Shown: positions 53,358-62,251 of the stretch, piece after piece
Numbering within the stretch: position 1 is the stretch's first letter
Layout: each line of letters starts with the position of its first letter
Notes under the pieces: model-generated
The model's input: the letters and a program-made list of their open reading frames with translations, nothing else
Database searches by the model: none
Told to the model about the DNA's origin: nothing
Position numbers and translations under genes: made by a program
NCBI RefSeq assembly: GCF_900104635.1
Contig: NZ_FNWC01000007.1
Coordinates: 372,001 to 436,000 of the forward strand
Direction: 5' to 3'
DNA: 64,000 bases
DNA from: Coprococcus phoceensis
GTDB taxonomy: Bacteria; Bacillota; Clostridia; Lachnospirales; Lachnospiraceae

Positions 53358-54677
53358 GTGAAACGAAAATTAAATGAAAAATATGTGTATTATGGGATAA
53401 TGCTTTTTGTTGTTGCGATTTTTCTTGTAATTATGTTTTCGGAAAGAAAAAAAAGAGAAACAGAACTTGATATTGAGTCGAAGCTTCCGAAGATACAACA
53501 AGAGGAGACGCAATCAAAGGCGCAGACGGAGGAGCAAATGATTCGGGTAGTGATCAAAACGAATGGATTTCAAGAAATTGCACATGCAGAAATAAAATTT
53601 CAGGCAGAAGGGGGACTTATTGCGACTGCAGGAGATGAAAAGAGGGAGTATGGTCAAGGTGAAGTGTTTGCTGTCACACCTGATGACGCGATGTTTCAGA
53701 AGGGAACGATTAAAGTGGAATCTGTGGTTTCCGGCGATAAGATTACGGTTTCAAGTCTCAATAGAGGGTATGGGACGCCGTCGTATCTGGGGAGTTTTGA
53801 GCTGTTTTCCAGTGCGGAAGGAATGATACTTGTAAATGAACTTCCTTTGGAGGAATATCTGTATGCGGTCGTTCCAAGTGAGATGCCTGCATCTTACGAG
53901 TTAGAAGCGCTCAAAGCACAGGCGGTCTGTGCGAGAAGCTATGCTTATAATCAGACACAAGGACTATCTTATCCGGAGTATAATGCACATGTAGATGACA
54001 GCACTTCTTTTCAGGTGTATGGGAATTCTAAGGAGCAGGAGTCGGCTGTTCGAGCGGTGGATGAGACACGGGGACAAAAATTATGGTATCAGAATCAGGT
54101 TGTGATGGCTTATTATTATTCTACTTCCTGCGGAAAAACAACTGGGATTGAGGCGTGGGGGACGACGCCGGATGAACAAAATCAGTATCTGCAAAGTGTG
54201 GAGATTTGCAAGGAAGATGGAAATTCATATGAAGCAGAACTTCCGTGGTATAGATGGAAGGCGGTGGTGCCGGAAAGGGTATTGTCTAATCTGATTGAGC
54301 TAAACACAGCAACGGAAATCGGAACACTTCAAAATGTATCGGTCACAAAGCGGGGAGCAGGAGGCGTGGCACTTCAGATAGTGGCACAGGGAGATGGTGG
54401 AAGCGTGACTGTTGATACTGAAAATAAGATACGAAGAGCCTTGGGAGGAAAAGGATATCAAATTGAAAAACAAGATGGGACAGTGGTGGACAGTCAAAAT
54501 TTATTGCCCAGCGCGTTTTTCCAAATAGAGAAAAGTGAAGGAAATTATATTATAAATGGAGGCGGATACGGACACGGAATCGGGATGAGCCAGAATGGAG
54601 CAAATGAGATGGCAAAATGCGGAAAAACATACATAGAGATCTTACAATTGTTTTATCAGGGAGTGACCGTGGAGTGA
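53358..54677 (+). CDS. SpoIID/LytB-domain protein
   Basis: 439-aa membrane-anchored protein; one N-terminal helix (about 10-28). The SpoIID domain (about 155-430) carries the signature LPLEEYLYAVVPSEMPASYELEALKAQAVCARSYA (split here as two neighbouring stretches) with the catalytic Glu in PSEMP, and ends in GGGYGHGIGMSQNGANEMA. SpoIID is a lytic transglycosylase that degrades denuded glycan during engulfment; relatives also act in vegetative cells. A lone copy without spoIIQ/spoIIID neighbours suggests a paralogue rather than the sporulation gene. GTG 53358 follows AGAGGTAG. Confidence 0.88.
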   Translation: MKRKLNEKYVYYGIMLFVVAIFLVIMFSERKKRETELDIESKLPKIQQEETQSKAQTEEQMIRVVIKTNGFQEIAHAEIKFQAEGGLIATAGDEKREYGQGEVFAVTPDDAMFQKGTIKVESVVSGDKITVSSLNRGYGTPSYLGSFELFSSAEGMILVNELPLEEYLYAVVPSEMPASYELEALKAQAVCARSYAYNQTQGLSYPEYNAHVDDSTSFQVYGNSKEQESAVRAVDETRGQKLWYQNQVVMAYYYSTSCGKTTGIEAWGTTPDEQNQYLQSVEICKEDGNSYEAELPWYRWKAVVPERVLSNLIELNTATEIGTLQNVSVTKRGAGGVALQIVAQGDGGSVTVDTENKIRRALGGKGYQIEKQDGTVVDSQNLLPSAFFQIEKSEGNYIINGGGYGHGIGMSQNGANEMAKCGKTYIEILQLFYQGVTVE

Positions 54678-54745
54678 AAGATACTTTACGAAAAGAATGT
54701 TTCGTGATATGATTGCGTAAGATAAAAAAGAGAAGGAATCGTTTT

Positions 54746-55567
54746 ATGAGAGTCTTGGTGAAAAAAGTAAATGAGTTTTTAGAAAAAGTAGGAAGAGACC
54801 ATGTAGGGGCATATGCAGCACAGTCTGCGTTTTTTCTTGTACTTTCTTTAATTCCGATCATTTTGCTTTTGCTGACTTTGGTGCGATATACGCCGGTAAC
54901 AAAAGCGGATGTGATGACGGCGGTTTATGAAGTGTTCCCGAAGACAATTCGTGCGACAATGATTTCTATTGTGAATGAAGTGTATAACCAATCACGTGCG
55001 GTGATCCCTTTGACAGCACTTATGACGATGTGGTCTGCGGGGCGCGGGGTGCTTGCAATCACAAACGGACTGAACTGCATTCATGAGGAAATTGAGACAA
55101 GAAACTATATTTTTTTGAGAATCCGGGCAGCTTTCTACACGGTACTTTTTATCATTGCGATTGTGTTGTCTCTTGTCCTGCTTGGATTTGGTAACAGTAT
55201 TAGTATGTTTGTCAACGAACATGTTCCGATTTTCCGGTATGTGACGGATTTTATCATTGAAATTCGAACGGTTACGACGCTGTTAGTGCTGATTGTATTT
55301 TCTACCTGTATTTATCGTTTTCTCCCAAATCATAAGGGAAAGATAAAGTATCAGTTTCCAGGGGCTGTGTTTACAGCGTTTGGTTGGACGCTGGCATCTT
55401 TCATTTTCTCGGTTTACATGGATATTTTCAAAGGATTTTCCAATATGTATGGAAGTTTGACGACGATTGTATTGATTATGCTGTGGCTATATTTCTGTAT
55501 GTATGTCATGCTTTTGGGCGGAGAAATTAATGTTTTGGTCGAGGAACATCTTGACATTACGAATTAA
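54746..55567 (+). CDS. YihY/BrkB-family membrane protein
   Basis: 273-aa integral membrane protein with six predicted helices. The N-terminal VGAYAAQSAFFLVLSLIPI and the SAGRGVLAITNGLN segment are typical of YihY (formerly called RNase BN, wrongly). The molecular function is unknown. ATG 54746 follows AGAAGGAA; the upstream TTG frame has no ribosome site. The promoter of the following T-box overlaps its last codons. Confidence 0.88.
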   Translation: MRVLVKKVNEFLEKVGRDHVGAYAAQSAFFLVLSLIPIILLLLTLVRYTPVTKADVMTAVYEVFPKTIRATMISIVNEVYNQSRAVIPLTALMTMWSAGRGVLAITNGLNCIHEEIETRNYIFLRIRAAFYTVLFIIAIVLSLVLLGFGNSISMFVNEHVPIFRYVTDFIIEIRTVTTLLVLIVFSTCIYRFLPNHKGKIKYQFPGAVFTAFGWTLASFIFSVYMDIFKGFSNMYGSLTTIVLIMLWLYFCMYVMLLGGEINVLVEEHLDITN

Positions 55568-55578
55568 TGTGTTAAAAT
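55551..55578 (+). promoter_or_regulatory. Promoter of the pheS T-box leader
   Basis: TTGACA (55551-55556), a 16-bp spacer and TAAAAT (55573-55578), overlapping the yihY stop. Confidence 0.7.
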
Positions 55579-55589
55579 GAAAAGGAATT

Positions 55590-55850
55590 TTGAATACAAA
55601 AAGGCATGGAACGTGTTTAGTAGAGCACTATTTTCTAACAGAGAGAGGAAATCATCGGCTGGAAGTTTCCTTTAGTTCAAATGGGAATCGAATTTCGCAC
55701 GGGAGCTGTATCTTTGAACGATATAAAGAAAAGTAGAAGATAACGTATCTGCACGTTACGCAGTCCGAGTGCTCATGGAGATTTCTGTGAGAAGTAGGGT
55801 GGTACCGCGATATAGCCTCGTCCCTTTTTTGGGGGCGGGGTTCTTTTTAT
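55590..55850 (+). promoter_or_regulatory. T-box riboswitch, Phe-specific
   Basis: A leader of about 260 nt with the AGAGAG stem I motif near 55640, a specifier loop with TTC (55694-55696), the T-box GGGTGGTACCGCG (55797-55809), and a terminator CCTCGTCCC/GGGGCGGGG (55816-55824 and 55832-55840) followed by a T-run. Uncharged tRNA-Phe would favour the antiterminator and expression of pheST. The downstream gene confirms the specifier. Confidence 0.93.
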
Positions 55851-55879
55851 AAGTAAAAAAATTAAAGGAGATAAAAACG

Positions 55880-56899
55880 ATGAAAGAAAAATTACAAAGC
55901 ATCAAAGAAGAAGCATTGGCACAGATTCAGGCAGCGGATGCGCCGGAAAAATTGAATGATGTAAAAGTAAGATTCCTTGGGAAAAAAGGAGAGCTTACAG
56001 CTGTTTTAAAAGGAATGAAAGATGTAGCGGCTGAGGACAGACCGAAGGTTGGTCAGCTTGTCAATGAAGCTCGCGAAGAGATTGAGACAGCTCTTAACAA
56101 TGCAAAGACAGCAATGGAAAAAGCGATCCGTGAAGCAAAATTGAAAGAAGAGGTTATTGACGTTACACTTCCATCTAAGAAAAACATGGTTGGGCATCGT
56201 CATCCGAATACAATTGCGCTGGAAGAAGTTGAAAGAATTTTTATCGGCATGGGCTATGAAGTGGTGGAAGGACCGGAAGTAGAGTATGACGAATACAACT
56301 TTGAAAAATTGAATATTCCGGCAGATCATCCGGCAAAAGATGAGCAGGACACATTCTATATCAACAAAGACATCGTACTTCGTACACAGACTTCTCCGGT
56401 GCAGGCACGTGTGATGGAACAGGGAAAACTTCCAATTCGTATGATCGCACCGGGAAGAGTGTTCCGTTCGGATGAAGTGGATGCGACACATTCACCTTCA
56501 TTCCATCAGATTGAAGGACTTGTGATTGACAAAAATATTTCATTTGCAGATTTGAAAGGAACACTGGAAGTATTTGCAAAAGAATTGTTCGGACCAGAGA
56601 CAAAGACAAAATTCAGACCACATCACTTCCCATTTACAGAGCCAAGCGCTGAAGTGGATGTGACATGCTTTAAATGTGGCGGAAAAGGATGCCGTTTCTG
56701 TAAAGGCTCCGGATGGATTGAAATTTTAGGCTGCGGTATGGTTCATCCACATGTACTGGAAATGTGCGGAATTGATCCGGAAGAATACAACGGATTCGCA
56801 TTCGGTGTAGGATTGGAACGTATTGCACTGTTGAAATACGAAATCGACGATATGAGATTATTATACGAAAACGATATTAGATTCTTAAAGCAATTCTAG
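55880..56899 (+). CDS. pheS: Phenylalanine--tRNA ligase alpha subunit
   Basis: 339-aa catalytic subunit of the alpha2-beta2 enzyme. It has an N-terminal coiled coil (about 1-85) for tRNA binding, HPNTIALEEVERIF, class II motif 2 in GRVFRSDEVDATHSPSFHQ, and motif 3 GFAFGVGLERIALLKY. A TCFKCGGKGCRFCKGSGW segment carries four cysteines in CxxC pairs, common in clostridial PheS. Start ATG 55880 follows AAAGGAG and the T-box terminator. Separated from pheT by an unusual 168-bp repeat-rich spacer. Confidence 0.95.
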   Translation: MKEKLQSIKEEALAQIQAADAPEKLNDVKVRFLGKKGELTAVLKGMKDVAAEDRPKVGQLVNEAREEIETALNNAKTAMEKAIREAKLKEEVIDVTLPSKKNMVGHRHPNTIALEEVERIFIGMGYEVVEGPEVEYDEYNFEKLNIPADHPAKDEQDTFYINKDIVLRTQTSPVQARVMEQGKLPIRMIAPGRVFRSDEVDATHSPSFHQIEGLVIDKNISFADLKGTLEVFAKELFGPETKTKFRPHHFPFTEPSAEVDVTCFKCGGKGCRFCKGSGWIEILGCGMVHPHVLEMCGIDPEEYNGFAFGVGLERIALLKYEIDDMRLLYENDIRFLKQF

Positions 56900-57045
56900 T
56901 TCGCAGTCTGCGACAGCAGATACAGATTGCGAAGCAAGATGTAAGCACAAAGTGCTGCGAACGGGCTTCTTGAATCGCGAAGGGATTCAAGAAGATGTGC
57001 CAAAGAGTAAAATGAGCGGCGCGACAGAATATGCCAAAGAGTAGA
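56900..57045. repeat. Hairpin- and repeat-rich spacer between pheS and pheT
   Basis: Contains TTCGCA/TGCGAA (56900-56933), AGCAC-AAA-GTGCT (56944-56956), a perfect stem CTTCTTGAATC/GATTCAAGAAG (56966-56976 and 56984-56994), and a direct repeat TGCCAAAGAGTA (56997-57008 and 57032-57043). No ORF or T-run. It looks like a small palindromic repeat element inserted in the operon. Confidence 0.65.
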
Positions 57046-57067
57046 AATTTTTAGGAGGATTTAGAAA

Positions 57068-59485
57068 ATGAATACATCATTATCATGGATAAAAGCATAT
57101 GTGCCGGACCTTGATGTCACAGCGCAGGAATACACAGATGCGATGACGCTTTCCGGAACAAAAGTAGAGGGATTTGAGGTGTTGGATGCAGACCTTGAAA
57201 AAATTGTAATTGGTCAGATTGATAAAATTGAGAAACATCCGGATGCGGATAAACTGGTTGTCTGCCAGGTGAATGTTGGAACAGAGACTGTTCAGATTGT
57301 AACCGGAGCGAAGAATGTATTTGAAGGAGCAAAGGTGCCGGTTGTATTAGACGGTGGACGTGTAGCAGGAAGTCATGACGGGAAAGTTGTAGAAGGCGGA
57401 ATCAAAATCAAAAAAGGAAAGCTTCGTGGAGTGGAAAGTTTTGGTATGATGTGTTCCATCGAAGAACTTGGATCTACAACAGATATGTACCCGGAGGCTC
57501 CGGAGAACGGAATCTATATTTTCGAGGAAGATGCAGTAGTTGGAAGCAGCGCGATTGAAGCACTTGGAAGAAATGATGTTGTATTTGAATACGAGGTGAC
57601 ATCAAACCGTGTGGACTGCTTTAGTGTAGTGGGAATTGCGAGAGAAGCAGCGGCAACTTTTAGAAAAGAATTCTGTCCTCCGGTTGTGGCAGAGACTGGA
57701 AATGACGAAGATGTCAATGATTATATTAAAGTAACTGTGGAGAACACAGAGCTTTGCCCACGCTACTGTGCAAGAGTTGTGAAAAATGTAAAAATTGGAC
57801 CATCTCCGAGATGGATGCAAAGAAGACTGGCTTCTGTTGGAATCCGTCCGATCAACAATCTTGTTGATATCACAAACTATGTGATGGAAGAGTATGGGCA
57901 GCCAATGCATGCTTACGACCTTTCTACGATTGCCGGAAATGAGATTGTTGTAAAGACAGCAAAAGCAGGAGAAAAATTCGTGACATTAGACGGACAGGAA
58001 AGAGAGATGGACGAATCTGTCCTAATGATCTGCGACGGAGAAAAATCAGTTGGTATTGCGGGTATCATGGGTGGAGAAAACTCTATGATTACAGATGATG
58101 TGCAGAACGTATTGTTTGAGGCGGCATGCTTTGATGGAACAAATATCCGTAAATCAAGCAAAAAAGTCGGACTTCGTACAGATGCTTCCGGAAAATTTGA
58201 AAAGGGACTTGACCCGAACAATGCGAAAGCGGCAATCGACAGAGCCTGCCAGTTGATTGAAGAATTAGGTGCAGGTGAAGTTGTCGGAGGAACCGTTGAT
58301 GTATATGGAAAAGAAAAAGAACCGGTTCGCGTTCCATTTGATGCAGAGAAAATCAATGTGATGCTTGGAACAGATATTTCAGAAGAAGAAATGCTTGGAT
58401 ATTTTGAAAAAATCGGCTTGGAATATGATGCAGAGGCAAAAGAAGTGATCACACCGACATTCAGACATGATTTATTCAGACTTGCAGACCTTGCAGAAGA
58501 AGTTGCAAGATTTTACGGATATGACAATATTCCGACAACACTTCCAAGGGGAGAGGCAACAACAGGAAAATTGTCATTCAAACTTCGTGTGGAGGAAGTA
58601 GCCAGAAATATTGCAGAGTTCTGTGGATTCAGTCAGGGAATGACATATTCTTTTGAAAGTCCAAAAGTATTTGATAAACTGTTGCTTCCGGCGGACTCAA
58701 AACTCCGTGAAGCGGTGGAGATTATGAATCCGCTTGGAGAAGATTACAGTATTATGAGAACAATTTCTTTGAATGGAATGTTAACATCGCTTGCGACAAA
58801 CTATAACAGAAGAAATAAAGATGTTCGTTTGTATGAACTTGGAAATATTTATCTTCCAAAACAGCTTCCGGTCACAGAACTTCCGGAAGAACGTATGCAG
58901 TTCACACTTGGTATGTATGGAGAAGGTGATTTCTTCAGCATGAAAGGCGTTGTAGAAGAATTCTTTGAAAAAATCGGTATGCATGAAAAAGAGACATATG
59001 ATCCAAACGCAGGAAAGACATTCTTGCATCCGGGACGTCAGGCAAATATCATTTACGGTGGGAAAGTGGTAGGATACTTGGGAGAAGTACATCCAGAAGT
59101 GGCAGATATTTACGGAATCGGGACAAGAGCTTATGTTGCAGTGATTGATATGCCGGAGGTAGTGGAACTTGCTACATTTGACAGAAAATATGAAGGAATT
59201 GCAAAATATCCGGCAGTGACTCGTGATATCAGTATGGTTGTGCCGAAAGAAATTTTGGTTGGCCAGATCGAGGAAGTGATTGCGAAGGAAGGCGGCGCTT
59301 ACTTAGAAAGCTACAAATTATTCGACCTTTATGAGGGAGCGCAGATTAAAGCAGGATTCAAATCTGTTGCATATTCTATTGTGTTCCGTGCAAAAGATAA
59401 GACGTTGGAAGAGGCAGATGTGACTTCTGCGATGACGAAAATCTTGAAAGCATTGGAAGAAATGGGAATTGAATTAAGACAGTAA
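57068..59485 (+). CDS. pheT: Phenylalanine--tRNA ligase beta subunit
   Basis: 805-aa subunit, full length for the bacterial type. An N-terminal EMAP-like tRNA-binding domain (about 40-150) is followed by the B3/B4 editing domain (about 205-400), the B5 domain (about 405-475), the catalytic-like core, and a C-terminal ferredoxin-fold anticodon-binding domain (about 710-805, with KYPAVTRDISMVV). ATG 57068 follows TTAGGAGG. Its own ribosome site after the repeat spacer allows expression from the pheS transcript; no promoter is evident in the spacer. Confidence 0.95.
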   Translation: MNTSLSWIKAYVPDLDVTAQEYTDAMTLSGTKVEGFEVLDADLEKIVIGQIDKIEKHPDADKLVVCQVNVGTETVQIVTGAKNVFEGAKVPVVLDGGRVAGSHDGKVVEGGIKIKKGKLRGVESFGMMCSIEELGSTTDMYPEAPENGIYIFEEDAVVGSSAIEALGRNDVVFEYEVTSNRVDCFSVVGIAREAAATFRKEFCPPVVAETGNDEDVNDYIKVTVENTELCPRYCARVVKNVKIGPSPRWMQRRLASVGIRPINNLVDITNYVMEEYGQPMHAYDLSTIAGNEIVVKTAKAGEKFVTLDGQEREMDESVLMICDGEKSVGIAGIMGGENSMITDDVQNVLFEAACFDGTNIRKSSKKVGLRTDASGKFEKGLDPNNAKAAIDRACQLIEELGAGEVVGGTVDVYGKEKEPVRVPFDAEKINVMLGTDISEEEMLGYFEKIGLEYDAEAKEVITPTFRHDLFRLADLAEEVARFYGYDNIPTTLPRGEATTGKLSFKLRVEEVARNIAEFCGFSQGMTYSFESPKVFDKLLLPADSKLREAVEIMNPLGEDYSIMRTISLNGMLTSLATNYNRRNKDVRLYELGNIYLPKQLPVTELPEERMQFTLGMYGEGDFFSMKGVVEEFFEKIGMHEKETYDPNAGKTFLHPGRQANIIYGGKVVGYLGEVHPEVADIYGIGTRAYVAVIDMPEVVELATFDRKYEGIAKYPAVTRDISMVVPKEILVGQIEEVIAKEGGAYLESYKLFDLYEGAQIKAGFKSVAYSIVFRAKDKTLEEADVTSAMTKILKALEEMGIELRQ

Positions 59486-59496
59486 ATAAAAGAAGG

Positions 59497-59524
59497 AAAG
59501 TACCGTCAGATGGCGGTACTTTTT
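59497..59524 (+). terminator. Terminator of pheST
   Basis: AAAGTACCG (59497-59505) and CGGTACTTT (59514-59522), with the T-run continuing to 59524. Confidence 0.85.
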
Positions 59525-59579
59525 GTGTAAGACGAAACGGGATGTAGGAGAAAGTTTTCTTAGTTCTATAAGCTGGGGG

Positions 59580-60326
59580 TTATTTTGCCAACAACTTTAA
59601 AAATTTCTTATCATTCATCTGCTCGTTTGTTAAATATTCTCCGTTATAGAACAGAGCGTAAGTTGTAATCGGCGTAGGTGCATTCTGTGCTTGCTCTTTG
59701 TTTTGCAAACGAATAGATTTAAACTGTACGCCCTTTTCTTTTGCGATTTCTTCTACAATAGGCACATATTTCGCATTAAATGGACATTGACTGGTATAGT
59801 ATAAAACATATCCCATTTCATCAATGTGAGGGTGCTTGGCACACTTCTTGAATTTAGGTAACAAGGAATTTTTATTAAATGGTAAACACCATAATTGAAT
59901 ACCATTATCTGCTTCATCGCAAACGATGAAACCTTTGTATTTTAAGAATTTAGGGTCAGCTAAAAATGTTTTTTTCTTTTGGGAAGATAGAATACATAAC
60001 CCTTGTTTTCCTTTTGTTTTACTATCTTCAATGCACGCATTTAATAAGTCTGTTGAGTATCCATGGCCCTTGAATGAACCAGCAACCCAAAGACAGTTAA
60101 TATACATATAACCATCTGCAATAATAGGATTCCAAGCATTTTCAGCAGGAATATACTCAATAAAACACTTTCCTCGTTCTTCGCTCTTTAGGAAAACTAA
60201 GCCTTCGTTAAATCGCTCTTGTAGCCAAGCCTTTTTTGATGATACTTGAATATCATTGTTATTTGAAATGGCACAGCATATATGCTCTTTGTCTATATTC
60301 TCGTTGGTTACTCTAATATATTCCAT
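59580..60326 (-). CDS. GNAT acetyltransferase with YoaP-type C-terminal domain
   Basis: 248-aa cytosolic protein. The N-terminal GNAT fold (about 1-150) has the acetyl-CoA loop region CLWVAGSFKGHGYSTDLLNA and LCILSSQKK. The C-terminal part (about 150-248), with GYVLYYTSQCPFNAKYVP, is a YoaP-like, thioredoxin-like domain that includes a CPF motif. The substrate is unknown. The gene is more AT-rich, uses different codons from its neighbours and is on the opposite strand, so it was probably acquired horizontally. An adjoining gene remnant supports this. Confidence 0.82.
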   Translation of the reverse strand: MEYIRVTNENIDKEHICCAISNNNDIQVSSKKAWLQERFNEGLVFLKSEERGKCFIEYIPAENAWNPIIADGYMYINCLWVAGSFKGHGYSTDLLNACIEDSKTKGKQGLCILSSQKKKTFLADPKFLKYKGFIVCDEADNGIQLWCLPFNKNSLLPKFKKCAKHPHIDEMGYVLYYTSQCPFNAKYVPIVEEIAKEKGVQFKSIRLQNKEQAQNAPTPITTYALFYNGEYLTNEQMNDKKFLKLLAK

Positions 60327-60477
60327 AAAAATACCTCATTTCTAAATTCTTTAGGTTAGAATCAATGATGGGGGAAACGAAAAAGCAGTTTTTTGTACTT
60401 ACCTGTGATTATACAGCATTTTCTGTGCAGAAGCTACAGAAATCAAGTGTTTTCATAATAAAATCCTCTATGTAAAA

Positions 60478-60615
60478 TCAGTAGTAATCAAAACACTGCT
60501 TTACACGGGCGGCGCATTTGAATCGTAAAACCGCTTGCCAACCAAGCGGAAGGATGGTATTGTTTTCATAGGCAATGGGAAGGTCGATACTGTTCAATTG
60601 GAATTTTGCATAGAT
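60478..60615 (-). pseudogene. Remnant of a foreign gene (3' end only)
   Basis: The minus-strand frame ending at 60478 codes a ~45-aa C-terminal piece (includes LPIAYENNTILPLGWQ). Third positions are rich in C, unlike the surrounding genes, and there is no credible start or ribosome site; upstream it merges into the plus-strand lipoprotein gene. I do not recognise the family. The stretch 60327-60477 holds a possible minus-strand promoter (TATAAT region near 60412) for the acetyltransferase and nothing else. Confidence 0.4.
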
Positions 60616-60634
60616 GTTATGGGAGGTGAATGAA

Positions 60635-60796
60635 TTGAAGAAAATATTTACTATTTTAGGTATGAGTATTTTTTTTATGATTAGTTTTTCGGGATGTGGT
60701 TCAGCATTAAGCACTGAATTGACTCCGGAGCAGTTGTATTCCGATGATCATAGTATAGATATGTTTGTTCCATATATGAAATATGTTGAGGGATAG
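60635..60796 (+). CDS. Very small lipoprotein, possibly a truncated gene
   Basis: TTG 60635 lies 8 nt after GGGAGG and opens a 53-aa frame with a signal peptide ending in the lipobox FSGC, then only ~32 residues (LTPEQLYSDDHSIDMF...). After the stop the region 60810-60890 stays open in another frame and reads IILAIVTNSVLGLSIDEYI, which looks like protein sequence, so this may be the 5' part of a frameshifted or deleted gene. Function unknown. Confidence 0.45.
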   Translation: MKKIFTILGMSIFFMISFSGCGSALSTELTPEQLYSDDHSIDMFVPYMKYVEG

Positions 60797-60898
60797 GGAG
60801 AGTCAGCACAATAATACTTGCTATAGTGACAAATTCGGTTTTGGGGTTATCGATAGATGAATATATTAAAAGTAAAGAAATAAAAATGGAGAATAACC

Positions 60899-62170
60899 AT
60901 GCCGATACATGTTGTAAAAAGTGGAGAGACAATTTATTCGATCGCTCAGTTATATGATATCTCAACTGATCGGATTGTGTATGACAATGAGCTGGCAGCG
61001 CAGCAAAATCTTGTTCCGGGTCAAGCTCTTTTGATTCTGATGCCGAGTCGGGTTCATATTGTGAGAGAAGGACAGACGGTAGAGCAGATTGCGGAAGAAT
61101 ATAGTATCACGGTCAAAAATCTATATCAAAACAATCCGTTTCTGTTGAATCAGACCCATTTGTTAGAGGGGCAGAGTTTGGTCATTTCTTATGAGGGAGA
61201 ACCGCTTATGCAAGGTAGGATCAGCGGGTATGCATATCCGTTTATTGAGCCGTATATTTTGCGTGAGGTACTTCTTTATATAGATGAAATACTTATTTTT
61301 TCTTATGGATTTACGGCAGAAGGAGAATTGATACCACCTCAGATTGACGAGACGTGGGTGATTCAGGAGGCTTGGAATCAGCAGGTGGAACCGATTCTGG
61401 TGCTGACGCCGTTTGCGGAGACGGGGACCTTTAACAGTGGATTGATTCAAATATTATCGGAAAATGAGACGGTTCAGGAAAATTTGATTGAAAATCTTTT
61501 GGAGACAGTACGAGAAAAGGGGTATGTAGGTGTAGATGTGGACTTTGAATATATTCGGCCGGAAGATCGGGTAGGGTATGCAGATTTTGTGAATCGTTTA
61601 CGGGAGACGATGAATGAAAATGGATATCGGGTGTCGGTGGCGCTTGCTCCGAAGACCTCTTCTTATCAAAAAGGGCTGTTGTATGAGGCAATGGATTATC
61701 ATCTGTTGGGGCAAAGTGCAAATACGGTGTTTCTGATGACGTATGAATGGGGGTATACATACGGACCACCGCTTCCGGTAGCGCCGCTGCCAAATGTCCG
61801 ACAGGTGTTGGAGTATGCCCTCACGGAAATTCCGAAAGAAAAAATTGTATTGGGAGTCCCGAATTATGGATATAGCTGGCCGCTCCCATATGAGCGAGGG
61901 GTGACAAAAGCAAGGTTGATTGGAAATGTTGAGGCGAATGTCATCGCGGCAGAGCGAGGTGTGGAGATTCAGTACGATGAGCGTTATCAAAGTCCGTTTT
62001 TCTATTATGAAATTGGTGGAAGGAGATATGAAGTCTGGTTTGAAGATGTGAGAAGTATTTATGCAAAATTGCAGCTGGCTGCAGAAAAGGATATCCATGG
62101 TGTCGGGTATTGGAACTTGATGCGTCCGTTTCGGGCAAACTGGCTGCTGGTGAATCAGATGCTTCATTGA
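60899..62170 (+). CDS. LysM-GH18 hydrolase (SleL/YaaH-like)
   Basis: 423-aa protein with two N-terminal LysM domains (about 3-48 and 51-97) that bind peptidoglycan and a GH18 TIM barrel (about 105-420). The catalytic motif is GVDVDFEY (211-218) with E217 as acid. The layout matches spore cortex-fragment lysins SleL/YaaH, which act on cortex muramic-lactam glycan. There is no signal peptide, as in spore-coat-associated SleL. The ATG is preceded by ATGGAG. Supports a spore-forming host; activity on vegetative wall cannot be excluded. Confidence 0.88.
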   Translation: MPIHVVKSGETIYSIAQLYDISTDRIVYDNELAAQQNLVPGQALLILMPSRVHIVREGQTVEQIAEEYSITVKNLYQNNPFLLNQTHLLEGQSLVISYEGEPLMQGRISGYAYPFIEPYILREVLLYIDEILIFSYGFTAEGELIPPQIDETWVIQEAWNQQVEPILVLTPFAETGTFNSGLIQILSENETVQENLIENLLETVREKGYVGVDVDFEYIRPEDRVGYADFVNRLRETMNENGYRVSVALAPKTSSYQKGLLYEAMDYHLLGQSANTVFLMTYEWGYTYGPPLPVAPLPNVRQVLEYALTEIPKEKIVLGVPNYGYSWPLPYERGVTKARLIGNVEANVIAAERGVEIQYDERYQSPFFYYEIGGRRYEVWFEDVRSIYAKLQLAAEKDIHGVGYWNLMRPFRANWLLVNQMLH

Positions 62171-62196
62171 AAAAGGGGTAGCGTTTTTAGAAAAAA

Positions 62197-62221
62197 GCAT
62201 ATATAATGTGATTATATATGC
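62197..62221. promoter_or_regulatory. Palindromic promoter region of the SNF transporter gene
   Basis: GCATATATAAT (62197-62207), GTG, and the exact complement ATTATATATGC (62211-62221). The left arm contains TATAAT (62202-62207), so a protein binding the palindrome would cover the -10 box. A good -35 is not seen. Confidence 0.45.
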
Positions 62222-62251
62222 GAAAATGCAAATGAGGAAGAGGGGAAAAAG

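Noticed and set aside
55590..55850. Small protein-coding ORF in the yihY-pheS gap
   Set aside because: The sequence is fully explained by a T-box leader.
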